NCBI GenBank assembly: GCA_903813345.2
Contig: CAIIXF020000010.1
Span: 21,463,181-21,527,180 of the forward strand
Reading direction: 5' to 3'
DNA from: Owenia fusiformis
Taxonomy: Eukaryota > Annelida > Polychaeta > Sabellida > Oweniidae
DNA length: 64,000 nt
Shown: piece by piece, positions 51,371 to 61,841 of the stretch
How the letters are laid out: each line of letters begins with the position of its first letter
Numbering within the stretch: the stretch's first letter is position 1
Program-made: the position numbers and the translations under genes
The notes under the pieces: generated by a model
The model's database searches: none
Told to the model about the DNA's origin: nothing
Seen by the model: only the letters and a program-made list of their open reading frames with translations

Positions 51371-53335
51371 TATGTTGATTAGACGAAAAATAAAGCTATT
51401 AATTATTGGGTCGCGACTATAAATTACTGCCTCGAGCTTTTAGCGGCTTCCAAAGGTTTTCAGGAGAACCCCAAAGTCTGACAAATTGCCAAGAAAATGT
51501 ACTTGAATAAATTACTTATGATGATTGAATGATATGTACATCTTAAAGTTTAATCTCAGATTGGCCTCATGGATTTCCGAAATGTAACTTGACCTATATA
51601 CGTGTGAAACTGGGGTACTTTGTACATCATTTGAATTTGACAAGTTACAATTGGCGGTTTTCTAAAGACTCTTTGGTTGAGTTACTATCGTGTGCGATTG
51701 TTTGGCCCTGCATCTCAGTTCCTTGCCTTTAGATCATCATTTTATCGTCATTCTGTTACCGTCTCATCGGACACCCATTGCTATGTTTTGCTTATAGGGG
51801 TCTTATATTCAATAAACATGGCTATGTTTACCTCAGTAATATGTGTGTTTCATCAGTTTATATGTAAGGCTTACTCTGATCAATGCTGGGTTCATGGTGT
51901 ATCCTCTTAACTGTTTCTTCCCATTCTTGACTGCATTAACAACATGTTCATTGATTGTATGACTTTTGACGTATAATGCAATGCACTGTATCGATTTAGT
52001 TTGTGTGTCAGGCCAACCTTGCTCCATTGATTCTCAAAGTGATTGACATTTTGATCGATAGTTCTGGAGAATGTCAAGCAAAATTGGGATTTATGAAACA
52101 TCTTTCAGCAAAATGATGATGTCAACTGCCAAGCCAAGCGATCTAAGAATTGTCATTAACTGCAAATAAACATCATTAGGTTCACCTCTCTCAGGGTCAT
52201 TCATTCCAATTATAACTGCATAAAACTGATCAGCAAGAACCATCAACTGCAGCAATTCTGATAAATGAATACGATTTCCTGTAACCCAAACTCGGAAAAC
52301 ATAAAATGCGGACACTTAATTGAATGCAAGTAAACTAATTAGGGATATCGTCTTGTCTAATCACCATTAATGAACACTCGTGTATTTCTTCTAATACAGT
52401 TTGGTTGCATTGTGGCAGTTGTGAGAAGCTTATTAACTATTGAACAACTTTGATGTCTCGTGAAAGCTTTATCGTCAGTCCATCTTGGGTTATTAACTTT
52501 CTATAAAATAGTGCAAATTGATGGAAATGAGATCGATATATCGAGACTATTCAACTTTGTGTCGTGTTGCGTTTTTCTTGGAAAGCCTTCTTCCGTCTCA
52601 ATACAGAAGAATCCATTGCATATTGAGGTTCTTTCCCTGATCCCACACGCCGGGAGAAACTAGAATTACGTGGGATGTCATTAGCTTGCATGGGAGCGCA
52701 CGATTTATCCGAACCCAACTCGAAGATCTGTGTTTTGAGCTCATGCAATGCAGCATGACAGAAGACGAAGCTTTGATTTTATAATATATAGTCCTATTTA
52801 CCAGCAAACAATACAGTTCAATATCAAAACTCCTACATCCATACTCTAATGCAAAGCAACTCCTACTATTATTTCCGAAGGTAATTTTATTCCACTCAGA
52901 GCATATTTCAGTATTCTTGAAATAGAAGGATTCGGGGGAGTATCATAATTTCAATCAAGGGATGGAGGATTAGCGCTATCTTTAATGTTCGAGAAACCAA
53001 GAGAGAACTTCAACTGTCGTTTGATCTTAAATATCAATCATAGTGATGACAAGAAACTTATAACGGATGTCATATATTAATAATCTGCGTTTGAACTTCC
53101 TATAGAAACTTTTAGCAAGCTCCTCTCTCATCTTTGCGTAATTTAAGTAATGAGCTCGGGATTCTTCATGATGTGGTACTTTTTCATGATTACATAACAT
53201 TGCGTCACTATCTACTCGAAGCAGGCAAGCTTATATGCATTTGATATACTCGACATCTGATGAGCTGCTTATCAAATGCATTTTTTATCCAATGCGCTTT
53301 TCATATAAATTAATGTAGTTCTAATGTAAATCTAA

Positions 53336-54129
53336 CCCCCCTATCACACCAAACTAGTTCTTACCCGTTCTTGCCAGTCCTACGAAAACGTCGTAAAACG
53401 GCTGGCTGTGGTCGTGAAATATGTCTAAAATAATTAGCTACTTCGTTCATACACAGTCTTCAATACGTCCATCGCATTCGCAGTTCGTTCAGGTCGCACT
53501 TCGTCGGTGTGCAACGTCGTATAACGCGTCCCTTAATCTAGAAGGTCATCATGACCTGATTACAGAACGGTATGGTCGCCATCGAATTTTGAATCGATTC
53601 TAAATTCTAAATCACATTCCCCGTCCGAGAAAGTCCATGAAGTCCGTAAACAGACCGTAGAACGTTGTACCTACATTCATTCCGTTCGCACACAGTTTAA
53701 AACCAGTTTTGAAGAACGCAGTGGCAACTTGTTTGGTGTGATAGCTACATTTTTGCTAACTCGTTCATAAGCAGTCTTAAATACGTTCTTAATCAGTTTA
53801 AACCCGTTTGCAATTAGTTGTACCTCGTTCTAAATACATCCTCAGACAGTTCAACTCGTTGTAAAAACGTCCTTAGTAGAATCGAAGTACGACGATTCCG
53901 CTCGTAGTACGTCCAGCTCGTCGTTAGTAGGTTGTCACTCGTTCTAATTGTAGAACGTATCGACCACGAGAACAATTTGAGCAAGTTCTAGAGGACCTAC
54001 CCGTTCGAGTACGTTCGATGAAGTTTGTAAACAGACCCTAAACGGTTCTAAGTACGTCCAGTCCGTTCGTACACAGTCGAAGCCCGTTTTCGAGAACGTA
54101 GTGAAAACTAGTTTGGTGTGATAGTAGGG
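53336..54129 (-). mobile_element. Composite inverted-repeat element, copy 2 (inverted relative to copy 1)
   Basis: This is the reverse complement of 44743-45541 over its full length, including the inner end motif (here TTGTTTGGTGTGATAGCTAC near 53728). The tips are CCCCCCTATCACACCAAACT and AGTTTGGTGTGATAGTAGGG. Because both copies share the same two-unit structure, the composite moved or was copied as one piece. TAA and TTA flank the two ends, so a target duplication is not clear. Intron 2. Confidence 0.85.
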
Positions 54130-54139
54130 TTATGTACTT

Positions 54140-55020
54140 TAAGATGAACGTATAACCTAGTATTTGATATGGCTAATGTTTCCCTTGTGCTATCTGATAT
54201 GATATATGGCTCTAATGCTGCCATTGTGCTGTCCGATATTTTGGGGTTAAAGTTGTCCCTATACGATCTGGTGGGGCCCTGTAATATTGCCCCTGGGCTG
54301 TCTGTAACGATGGGTTTAATGTTGCCATTAGTAACTGGTACATAGCAGGATTGGAGTGCTTTGTTACGAAGCATTGTGACAAAATAGCTTCGTAACGAAG
54401 GAGATGGTGCCTGTGAAACACCTCTAGAAATCCTGCATTACGAAGTTTTGGTTATCATTGCTGTTGGGCATTCTGATATATTTGGGTCAATGTATCCCAT
54501 GTCTCATTGGTTTAATGGGACTAGTGTTGTTCCAGTGCTTTCTTTTACAATTTGGCTAACATTGATCCTGACCTTGATGCTCCTTATACCTCTCTGATAT
54601 GTCTGGACAAATGTTACCCTTGCTCTATCTGATATATCTGGGCTTATGGTATCCTTGTGTCATCTGATGTTATGTGGTTAATGTTGCTCCTGTGCTCTCA
54701 AATATGATTTGGCTAAAATTGGTCGTTGCTCCTGTGCTATCTGATACGATGTGGCTTATATTGCTCATGTGCTCTCAAATACGATTTGGCTAATGTTGCT
54801 CCTATGCTATCTTCTATGACAGGTCTCACGTATCCTTTATTCTCTCTGATAATGGTTTTGTTAATGTTGCCCTTGTACTTTCCGATGTGATTGGATTAAT
54901 TATATTCTTGAACTATCTGATATGATGGGCTAATGCTGTCCTTCAGGTCTCTTATATAATTGGGCTGATGCTGGTCCCATAGTCTGAAAGAAGGGATTTG
55001 TTTCCCATGTGTCATTTGAT
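54140..55020 (+). repeat. Degenerate tandem repeat in intron 2
   Basis: Loose copies of a unit of about 35-50 bp with the core TGCTCCTGTGCTATCTGATA then TGAT(T/G)TGGCTAATGT recur up to about 50 bp before exon 3. Variants include CCCTTGTGCTATCTGATAT and GCTCATGTGCTCTCAAATAC. Copies are too diverged to count reliably. The array runs almost up to the exon 3 acceptor. Confidence 0.65.
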
Positions 55021-55075
55021 ATGACTGAGTTGATATACTGTAGACTTGACTTATGCTATTTTCCTTTATTTCCAG

Positions 55076-55243
55076 GTGTCATAGCCAACGATTTTGCAGA
55101 TGAAATTATATTGGAACCAAAAAGAATAGCAATACACTATTTGAAGACTTGGTTTGTCCTCGATTTGGTTAGCTCATTGCCGCTCGACTATATTCTACTC
55201 ATATTCTCTCCTGATAATAATTACAATCAACTAGTCCACGCAG
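55076..55243 (+). CDS. HCN channel, exon 3: S2-S3 loop and S3
   Basis: 168 bp between the acceptor TTTCCAG and the donor GTGAGC. It opens by completing a split Gly codon (phase 1) and ends again with one base of a Gly codon. Residues 488-542: VIANDFADEIILEPKRIAIH is the S2-S3 region, where mammalian HCN has a comparable IILDPKxIxxxYLK stretch. YLKTWFVLDLVSSLPLDYIL then LIF is helix S3, with the conserved Asp residues of WFVLDLVSSLPLDY. SPDNNYNQLVHAG begins the S3-S4 linker. The open frame runs on both sides into the introns, but protein similarity stops exactly at the splice sites. Confidence 0.95.
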
Positions 55244-56173
55244 GTGAGCTCTTTTTTAAGATATACATTCATAATTATTTAATCAATCTCACAAAAGTAT
55301 CTTATGTATACATATTACATATATGTTTGATCTGTGTTTGTAGCCCTTTAGTTCATTGTCAAGGTACACTATACTTGAAGATTTATATCGAGTTGTTACA
55401 TTACGATACATCTTGCGAAGATTTACCATTCCATTATGATAGTGAAGGATATATGCAAACGGAAGCCGGGAAATGGGAGCTATGATTCAAGAGCTCCAGC
55501 GCGGCACGCAGTTCAGCGAGACAAACCAGCGTCTGATTAATAAAATACACCTCATCCTCAAACCCTTCAACAACTTCAGCAACCCCATTTGTCCTCGAAC
55601 AACCCATCCTCAACAACAGCAACTGCGCAACATACCCAATTTTTTAAACAACTGCTCAAATTCAACATCCTCGAACTCTTAACCAACTCTTCAACATTTT
55701 CAAACTCTTAGACATCTGCGCTGCATTCTCAAATCCAAAACAACCGCGCAACATCTTAAACTCTTTTACAACTGCTCAAGATCAACATTCTCAAACCCTT
55801 AAAGAACTGTTCAATATTCCCAAACAAATGCGCAACACTCAAACCCTGGCGCAACTGCGAAACATCCTCAAACCCTGATCAACTGTGGAACTTCTTCATT
55901 CCTTAAACAACTTATTGCGCAATATATAAACACGGTGAACTAGCGCCTAACTATGTGAACTAACTGCACCAACTTTTGCCTCCACAAAGTCAGTGGTTGG
56001 GGTAATGGCGATGATTCTATTCGCTTTGATTGGCTAATGGCTAAATGCTTTCTTGACACATCATCATATTAATGTGCTTATGTCTTCTTAACTTATGTGC
56101 AAATACTAATATTTTGATAAATGGTTTTATTGTCCAAAGAGAGCGTTTCATAAGATTGTCATATTATTGGTAG
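55244..56173 (+). other. HCN intron 3 with degenerate minisatellite
   Basis: Runs from GTGAGC to the acceptor TTGGTAG of S4 exon a. If S4 exon b is used, the intron extends to 56979. From about 55475 to 55930 it contains a degenerate repeat of roughly 24-30 bp with the core AACTGCGCAACATCCTCAAA or variants such as CAACTCTTCAACATTTTCAA, about 15 loose copies. Open frames in that part are repeat-derived. Confidence 0.75.
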
Positions 56174-56280
56174 GTTCCATACTCAGAGCAACCAAACTTC
56201 ACAAACTTATAAGAGTCATTCCCCTTACAAGATTGCTGCGTCTATCTCGTCTTGTACGATACTACATTCACTGGCAGGAG
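56174..56280 (+). CDS. HCN channel, alternative exon 4a: variant S4 voltage sensor
   Basis: 107 bp, completing the split Gly codon and encoding 35 further residues, ending in phase 0. It carries SILRATKLHKLIRVIPLTR followed by [16 protein letters not shown]. Basic residues occur every third position, as in S4 of voltage-gated channels. Compared with exon 4b it has three more residues at the N-terminal (S3-S4 linker) side. It has Pro where 4b and mammalian HCN have the Ser that interrupts the basic series, and Gln where the family has the first Glu of WEE at the start of the S4-S5 linker. Splice sites are weaker than those of 4b: the acceptor ATTATTGGTAG is poor in pyrimidines and the donor is GTCGGC. 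The open frame and conserved C-terminal half argue that it is a functional alternative exon, not a relic. Inclusion together with 4b would shift the frame. Confidence 0.88.
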
Positions 56281-56979
56281 GTCGGCATGTCTTTTTATTA
56301 TGCAAATTTGGAGCAAATATGCTAAAAAGGCTTATCAAAGACTCGAACCAACTCTGAAACTGCCTCAATGATGAGACATTTACTTGTTTGTGTATCGTAG
56401 AAAATCATTGTAATCTTGCATAACGTCTCCGATCACCCAGCATCAGTATGATCACCTATTTTGTCAGTCAGTGGACTTCCATATCCAATACAATGTACAG
56501 GAGCCCGATGCAAGATTAAAATATATTTTCGATACAGTTGATTCTCTTCTAAATTGCATTGGTCTCGAAATGATTTTCACTGACATCTTTATGTTGAACT
56601 CAGTTCTTAAAAGTACAATGGAAATACTAAATTAGTTACAATGGATGCAATAATATACATATTTGTTCCAAACGTCACCAATGGCTCTGGCTATATGTTG
56701 CTTGCGATGTTGTTTTTGGCAACACTTTGATTTTCTCTAGATATGATCATTCTCTTTCAAGGACTATCAATTCATCTAATAGATCATTACACTCAATATC
56801 AAAAGTCAAATAAGCCTGTTTCAATCGAGATAATGCTGGCCTCCAAATGCCTGACTAACTTTGGATTTAAGACATTGCGTTAAAACATCAAGCTCTCATT
56901 TTTATGATTAATTGATGGTCCGGGTTTTGATGTGTTTTATCTTTCTATTTTTGATTTGAATCTATATCTCTGTCCATAG

Positions 56980-57077
56980 GTCGTGCTCTGAGAGTATTTC
57001 GATTGGTCAAACTGCTCAGTTTGCTGCGTTTGCTCAGGTTGTCGCGTCTAGTGCGATACGTGTCACAATGGGAGGAG
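56980..57077 (+). CDS. HCN channel, alternative exon 4b: canonical S4 voltage sensor
   Basis: 98 bp, completing the same split Gly codon and encoding 32 residues, ending in phase 0. It begins [16 protein letters not shown] and continues [16 protein letters not shown]. The pattern of basic residues every third position, interrupted by a single Ser, is the same as in mammalian HCN S4, and YVSQWEE matches invertebrate Ih channels as I remember them. The acceptor (ATCTCTGTCCATAG) and donor (GTAAGC) are both good. It lies 699 bp downstream of exon 4a. I take it as the default voltage-sensor exon. Confidence 0.95.
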
Positions 57078-60000
57078 GTAAGCGGGGTTAGGACCTTTCT
57101 GTTTTTCGCATTCACACTCTCCTACTGACAGCACACCCCTGTCACAACCACTGGAGAGTGCATACACAGCTCCTTGCAGTTTCATGATCTACCCATACTC
57201 AGAGCTTTGAGTGTTGTGAACACATTATATCCTATATCTAGTATACCCGCTGGTCACTTCTGACCTCCTTCTTTACCCTACATAGATGGAACATTCCCTT
57301 TTAATATGTCATCGTTCTCCCTGGCCTTGTCAACAATATTTAACCATGTTATATCAAAGTAAGGTTGCTAAAACATCTAGATAAGGCTCCTTATTCACAA
57401 CGTCGTAAAATATTGTTGATATGCTTTATTCACTGGTTTAAACTCACATTCACATATTTTTAAGCATTGAATGCCGTGTGCTATGGGAGAATGTCATGAT
57501 TTTGTACAAGCATGTATAACTGCCTTTCATATTGTTGTACGTACCATTTGGGCTCATCTGCTTGATGTTCAAAATATGAATATGGTGTTCCATCAAAAAC
57601 AGGTCTATTCTTGTCTAAACTGTTCAACTATCATAATGTCAACATTGATGTCGTTGGCTGTCTATATGTGTAACATGAAACTGCAACGGGGCCTTATCCA
57701 CACATAAGCACGCTTTTAGTATAGTATGCCAAGTCAAGAAACCAATGCCAAAAATTATTAAACTAATGCTTAGCTAATGAATAGTCATAGCATTTTGGAG
57801 AACTCATTAATGTAAGTATAAAACTAAAATATAGACATTACTAGTGCGGCATGCGTATGTTTAATCATTTATGATTATTTAACCTATTTAGTACTTCTAT
57901 TTATACAATTCCTAAATTAATAAATATATATTAATGAAATATCTAACAATGTATATAATGTGCAATATTAAATAGATGATATAACAGAAAATACCTTTTA
58001 CAATTCTATTGCTTTATCTATTGATTCTCTCATTGATTGCTTTACCAAACTATGCTAATTTTATTTGAAATATTTTAGTTAAAATGATAAAATAAAAGCA
58101 TTTAAATCCTTTTAAATTCCCATATTTTATCCTTTTTATTAATATAAGTGTTGATAACTTTATATCGGTATAATAACCTTATCCCGGTTTCTACTCCTAC
58201 TAACCGTTTTATACCCTTGGTTACCTACTATCCCTTCTAACCAACCCTTATAACCGTGATTTGCTTTCTGGAAAAGGGTATGCTTTTCACTGTTTCTAAT
58301 ATAAGAACCTTAAAATTCGCCGTGCGGTTGCCGTAGTAAATGTGACTGCAAAAGCATCTGACCGCAGAAATTCTAATTTTCTTTTAGACAAACCTCAATC
58401 TTGACATGTTTTTTCTTTCTTGACCTTACTTTGTTCTGAAGAACTGAACCACATGCAACTCATCATATATTTTGCTTTTTGCCATGTTTTTATTGTGCAG
58501 CAAATACACATGAAATGCATTATTGCGCAACCGAATACCATTTTGCATTATATTCAATTTTGCAAATCATCTGTTTTTATTTCTTAGTTTTTACATTATA
58601 GTGTGGAAAACAAAAAATAGGAATTTTGGGAATGTGTGCAGGAAGCATTTTCTTACACTTTGAAAACTCAGGCAATGCTCGTATGTGTAAACTGGGAAGT
58701 TGCATACCCTTTTCTTGGAACCTTATGTAACCGTGTTAGTACCTTCAACTACCTACTCTACCCCAAATAACTGTAATACCCTTGACTATCCAGTGACGAA
58801 AGTTTAGACCAGGTTTGTTTCACCTCTTTCTAATCGCTAATTTCAACTGCATGTAACACATTCCAAAACGCATTTGTTAGCCAAACTTCTAAAATATCTA
58901 GACAACAGTTAATGAACGACAATGATTATGCCGACAACGTGGCTTTGGCAGGAGATTGGAATGTGTTAAAAGGCAGAACGCTTGTAGAGCATTGTCATTT
59001 CACTAAAGTCATGTAATCGACCTTGATTCTTGATGACTTACAAATCAGGACCATATATGCACGGCAAGTTCAGAAACATACGCTTTCTAGTGATCTAAAG
59101 CCTACTAACACTTGCACAACATTACAAATACACACACAAATCACTCCTTGTTAATATTCTCATCCGAAATGTACGCGATATATTTTTGCATATTGGACTG
59201 AATTATAACAAAGTGTGCACACCCAATACTACACCAACTCTAAATGTACATTCTCTGCCATTGCCAGTTATATACGTCAAGTTTTCGTAGCGGTATTAAC
59301 AATTACCTTTCGTTCACAAGAAGGCTATTAGTGACATATGAAACTAATAGCAAGCACTATAAGGCAGAAAATGTAAATTTGGCGTTTATTTTTTAAATGT
59401 CAAAATCATATATGTAAAGTTTAGACGTTAAACTTAAAAGTTTAGATGTTAACGCGCATATTAATATGGAATTTTGTTATAGTTGGCCTTAAACATGCGC
59501 ACGCACAATCAGGTACTTCATACTGAGTAGGTTAGATAGAAGTGGATGCTATAAGCGAGAATATGCATCGTATCCAGAGGAAATCATAACAAAACATCAT
59601 TGCTTTACTATCTTTGTAAAATGTCCTTGATAATATTACTGTTATGTTACTATTACTTCACAAAAAAGGACACGATCATAAGAAGTTAAAGCTTTGAGGT
59701 TTCTGGTAATAAAGGAGTTATCACACCACTTATCAGATTACTTTTTCTTTTTGCCTTTGCAATATGATATTTTATTCCATGTATCTTTGCACCTCTGATT
59801 TATTTCATACACAGTGAAGTGTGGTCGTGGAAAGGCACATGGAATAGAGACATTGCCTAAAGAAATGTGTACCAATTTTATCCTGCTTTTAAATATTAAA
59901 TTTTGTTACGTTATTTGAGTTTGTTCACTTTGCAGATGTTATAGCACGTGGCCTTATTTCATTATTTGCCAAGTAGATAGTTATATAGACTTCAACCATT

Positions 60001-60798
60001 CTTAACAATACCTTCACCTCCGTATTGTGACTGCATTTTCTATACTTGAAACTGGTAGGGTCCATTTTGTCAATTTCCCTGCGATTTTAACTAAATAAGC
60101 TGTATTTGTTAACATGCATTTGCAGGACATGACTGCTTATAGATTATGTGACTTCGTTTTGCCTATTTGATTTGCCTATTTGTTTTAGCTGTACAATATA
60201 GAAGCATGCGATTTTGTATCGTTCATTCAGTGATTATTTCGTGACAGATGTTTATAAATCATTTTGAAAAAGTGTTATTTTATCATATATTTTTTATTCA
60301 TGATCATGTATATTAGATGCAATTTGGAGAATGTATGTAATGCTGGCTGATAACCCCACCCCGTCCAATATATGTACATTATATTTTAGAAAACCCCTGA
60401 TTTCAATTATTAAGAGAGCCGTATAAGGAAACATTTGTTGGTTCCTTCATGCAGTTTACGCTTTGCGGCAGTATTGCATTGAAGCGTTACACACACATTA
60501 CATCATAACTCATGGTGCAAATCAGCGATATATTATTGCTAACATATCAGCGATACATTATTGCTATTATACAATAACATATTATCGGTAACATAGCTCT
60601 AGTTTCATTAACTTAACAATCTACTCAAATATATAATATCATTTTACACTGTATATTCTAATCGAAATAAACAGGAGAGAATAAAGTGTCAAACCTTTAC
60701 CATCTATGATTGCTAAGTTTATGAAATAAAGGGTTGAACGTGACTTGGAACCTTAAGGTGATCAATTATGTTGACAATGCTTTATCTTATCTTTCCAG
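57078..60798 (+). other. HCN intron between the S4 and S5 exons
   Basis: 3.7 kb of AT-rich sequence without a supportable gene or a third S4 or S5 copy. Loose TAACC/ACCCTT-rich stretches occur around 58150-58260 and 58725-58795. Around 60515-60595 the phrase ATATCAGCGATACATTATTGCT is partly duplicated. The intron ends in the acceptor ATCTTTCCAG. Confidence 0.8.
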
Positions 60799-60945
60799 TT
60801 TATCAATTTTGGTATGTTTATGCGAATCTTCAATGTGGTATGTTTGATACTGCTACTTGCCCACTGGGCGGGGTGTCTGCAGTTTTTTGTGCCGATGCTA
60901 CAAGGTTTTCAACCAGATTCATGGGTTGCAATAAATGAACTACAG
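60799..60945 (+). CDS. HCN channel, alternative exon 5a: S4-S5 linker, S5 and start of pore region
   Basis: 147 bp, 49 codons, phase 0 at both ends, between TTATCTTTCCAG and the donor GTAACT. The translation starts [12 protein letters not shown] (S4-S5 linker into S5), followed by [20 protein letters not shown] (S5 and the conserved HWxGCLQ motif) and [17 protein letters not shown] (start of the turret and pore loop). It keeps the Arg of FMRIF that corresponds to the conserved S4-S5 linker Arg of mammalian HCN channels. It is the first of two tandem versions of this exon, 746 bp upstream of 5b. The pore helix and selectivity filter must lie in exons beyond this window. Confidence 0.93.
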
Positions 60946-61691
60946 GTAACTGAAAAAACAATGTCACCTGGGTTCCCTCTTCCTGTTGCCAGCTGTCACG
61001 ACAGCGTGCTCGACTTCTACCATTGCAGCACAGCTTATATCAGTAACATGTTCCTATGCAGTTCACTCACACACACGTGTACCAGTTACCAATCAGAATA
61101 TTTTTCACAGACTGTCTATTTGGTTGTCTGTTCTAGTAGAAACCAATCAAATTGGAAAATTTACATGGCATCAGATACACAGACGTGAGAGTAAACAAAG
61201 CTTAGCTTTAAACATCTTGCATTTGTGTACATAGAGTTATTTCTAATGAGTGTTGTATTATGCATGGCTAGTTCAACATAGATGCAAGGGGTTTCAACGT
61301 AGCTGCATGAACAAGTGATATTCTCGAGACTACTGATATGATAAAATGTATTTCAACCAGAGAATATCCAAAGAACGCCAAAAAACGTAACAAAATGAAT
61401 TTTCGGGTAAGGGTCAATTATGTGAAACATTGCTGTGCTGGTGATGTTACAGAAAACGAGTTCGCTCAGCAATCATTCGTGGTGTATGGTGAAGTAAATG
61501 TTCACGACCTACAAAAAATCTTTGCACAAAATCTGAACTACATATAATCAGTACAATTCATGTACTGACTAATGTAGCACCGATTTGGTAATTTACGTTT
61601 TTGCAAAGGTGTTTTGTATATCAATATTGTAGATGCCTTTGTTTCGGAGTAGAAGCATGTCTGTACTGTATGTGCCTTTACATCTTTACAG

Positions 61692-61841
61692 TTTCTCAAC
61701 TACGCAGGCATGTTTATGGGATTTTTCAACTTAATATTACTGATGTTACTCCTGGGGCATTGGAACGGTTGCTTGCAGTACCTCGTGCCTATGATCCAAG
61801 ACTTCCCCTCCAACTCATGGGTTGCCATTAATGAATTAGAG
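61692..61841 (+). CDS. HCN channel, alternative exon 5b: variant S4-S5 linker, S5 and start of pore region
   Basis: 150 bp, 50 codons, phase 0 at both ends, between CATCTTTACAG and the donor GTACGG. The translation starts [13 protein letters not shown], followed by [20 protein letters not shown] and [17 protein letters not shown]. It is one residue longer than 5a in the linker and has Gly where 5a and the family have Arg (FMG-FF against FMR-IF). In the pore-entry part (QDFPSNSW) it is closer to other HCN proteins than 5a is. Use of both 5a and 5b in one mRNA would keep the frame but duplicate S5, so a one-or-other choice is expected. Confidence 0.92.

Larger units (their letters stand above)
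49772..55075 (+). other. HCN intron 2 (about 5.3 kb)
   Basis: Bounded by GTATGT and by TTTATTTCCAG at 55065-55075. It holds a dead mariner-type element, copy 2 of the composite element, and a degenerate tandem repeat, each listed separately. Between 51.4 and 53.3 kb I see no further feature. Confidence 0.88.

Noticed and set aside
45209-53603. Open frames in both copies of the composite element (45209-45505 minus, 53421-53603 plus) sharing a stretch of about 60 residues
   Set aside because: The two differ mostly by amino-acid-changing substitutions, there is no recognisable domain, and the frame is explained by homology of the DNA element.
55009-55485. 158-codon open frame around exon 3 as an independent gene
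   Set aside because: Only the part between the splice sites (55076-55243) is similar to HCN. The remainder is intron read through.
57190-57240. Possible third S4 exon relic: CCATACTCAGAGC also occurs in exon 4a
   Set aside because: The 13-bp identity does not continue, the downstream reading lacks the basic ladder, and there is no acceptor or donor around it.
58150-58260. TAACC/ACCCTT-rich stretch resembling telomeric repeat
   Set aside because: The spacing and sequence are irregular, with no run of TTAGGG or CCCTAA units.
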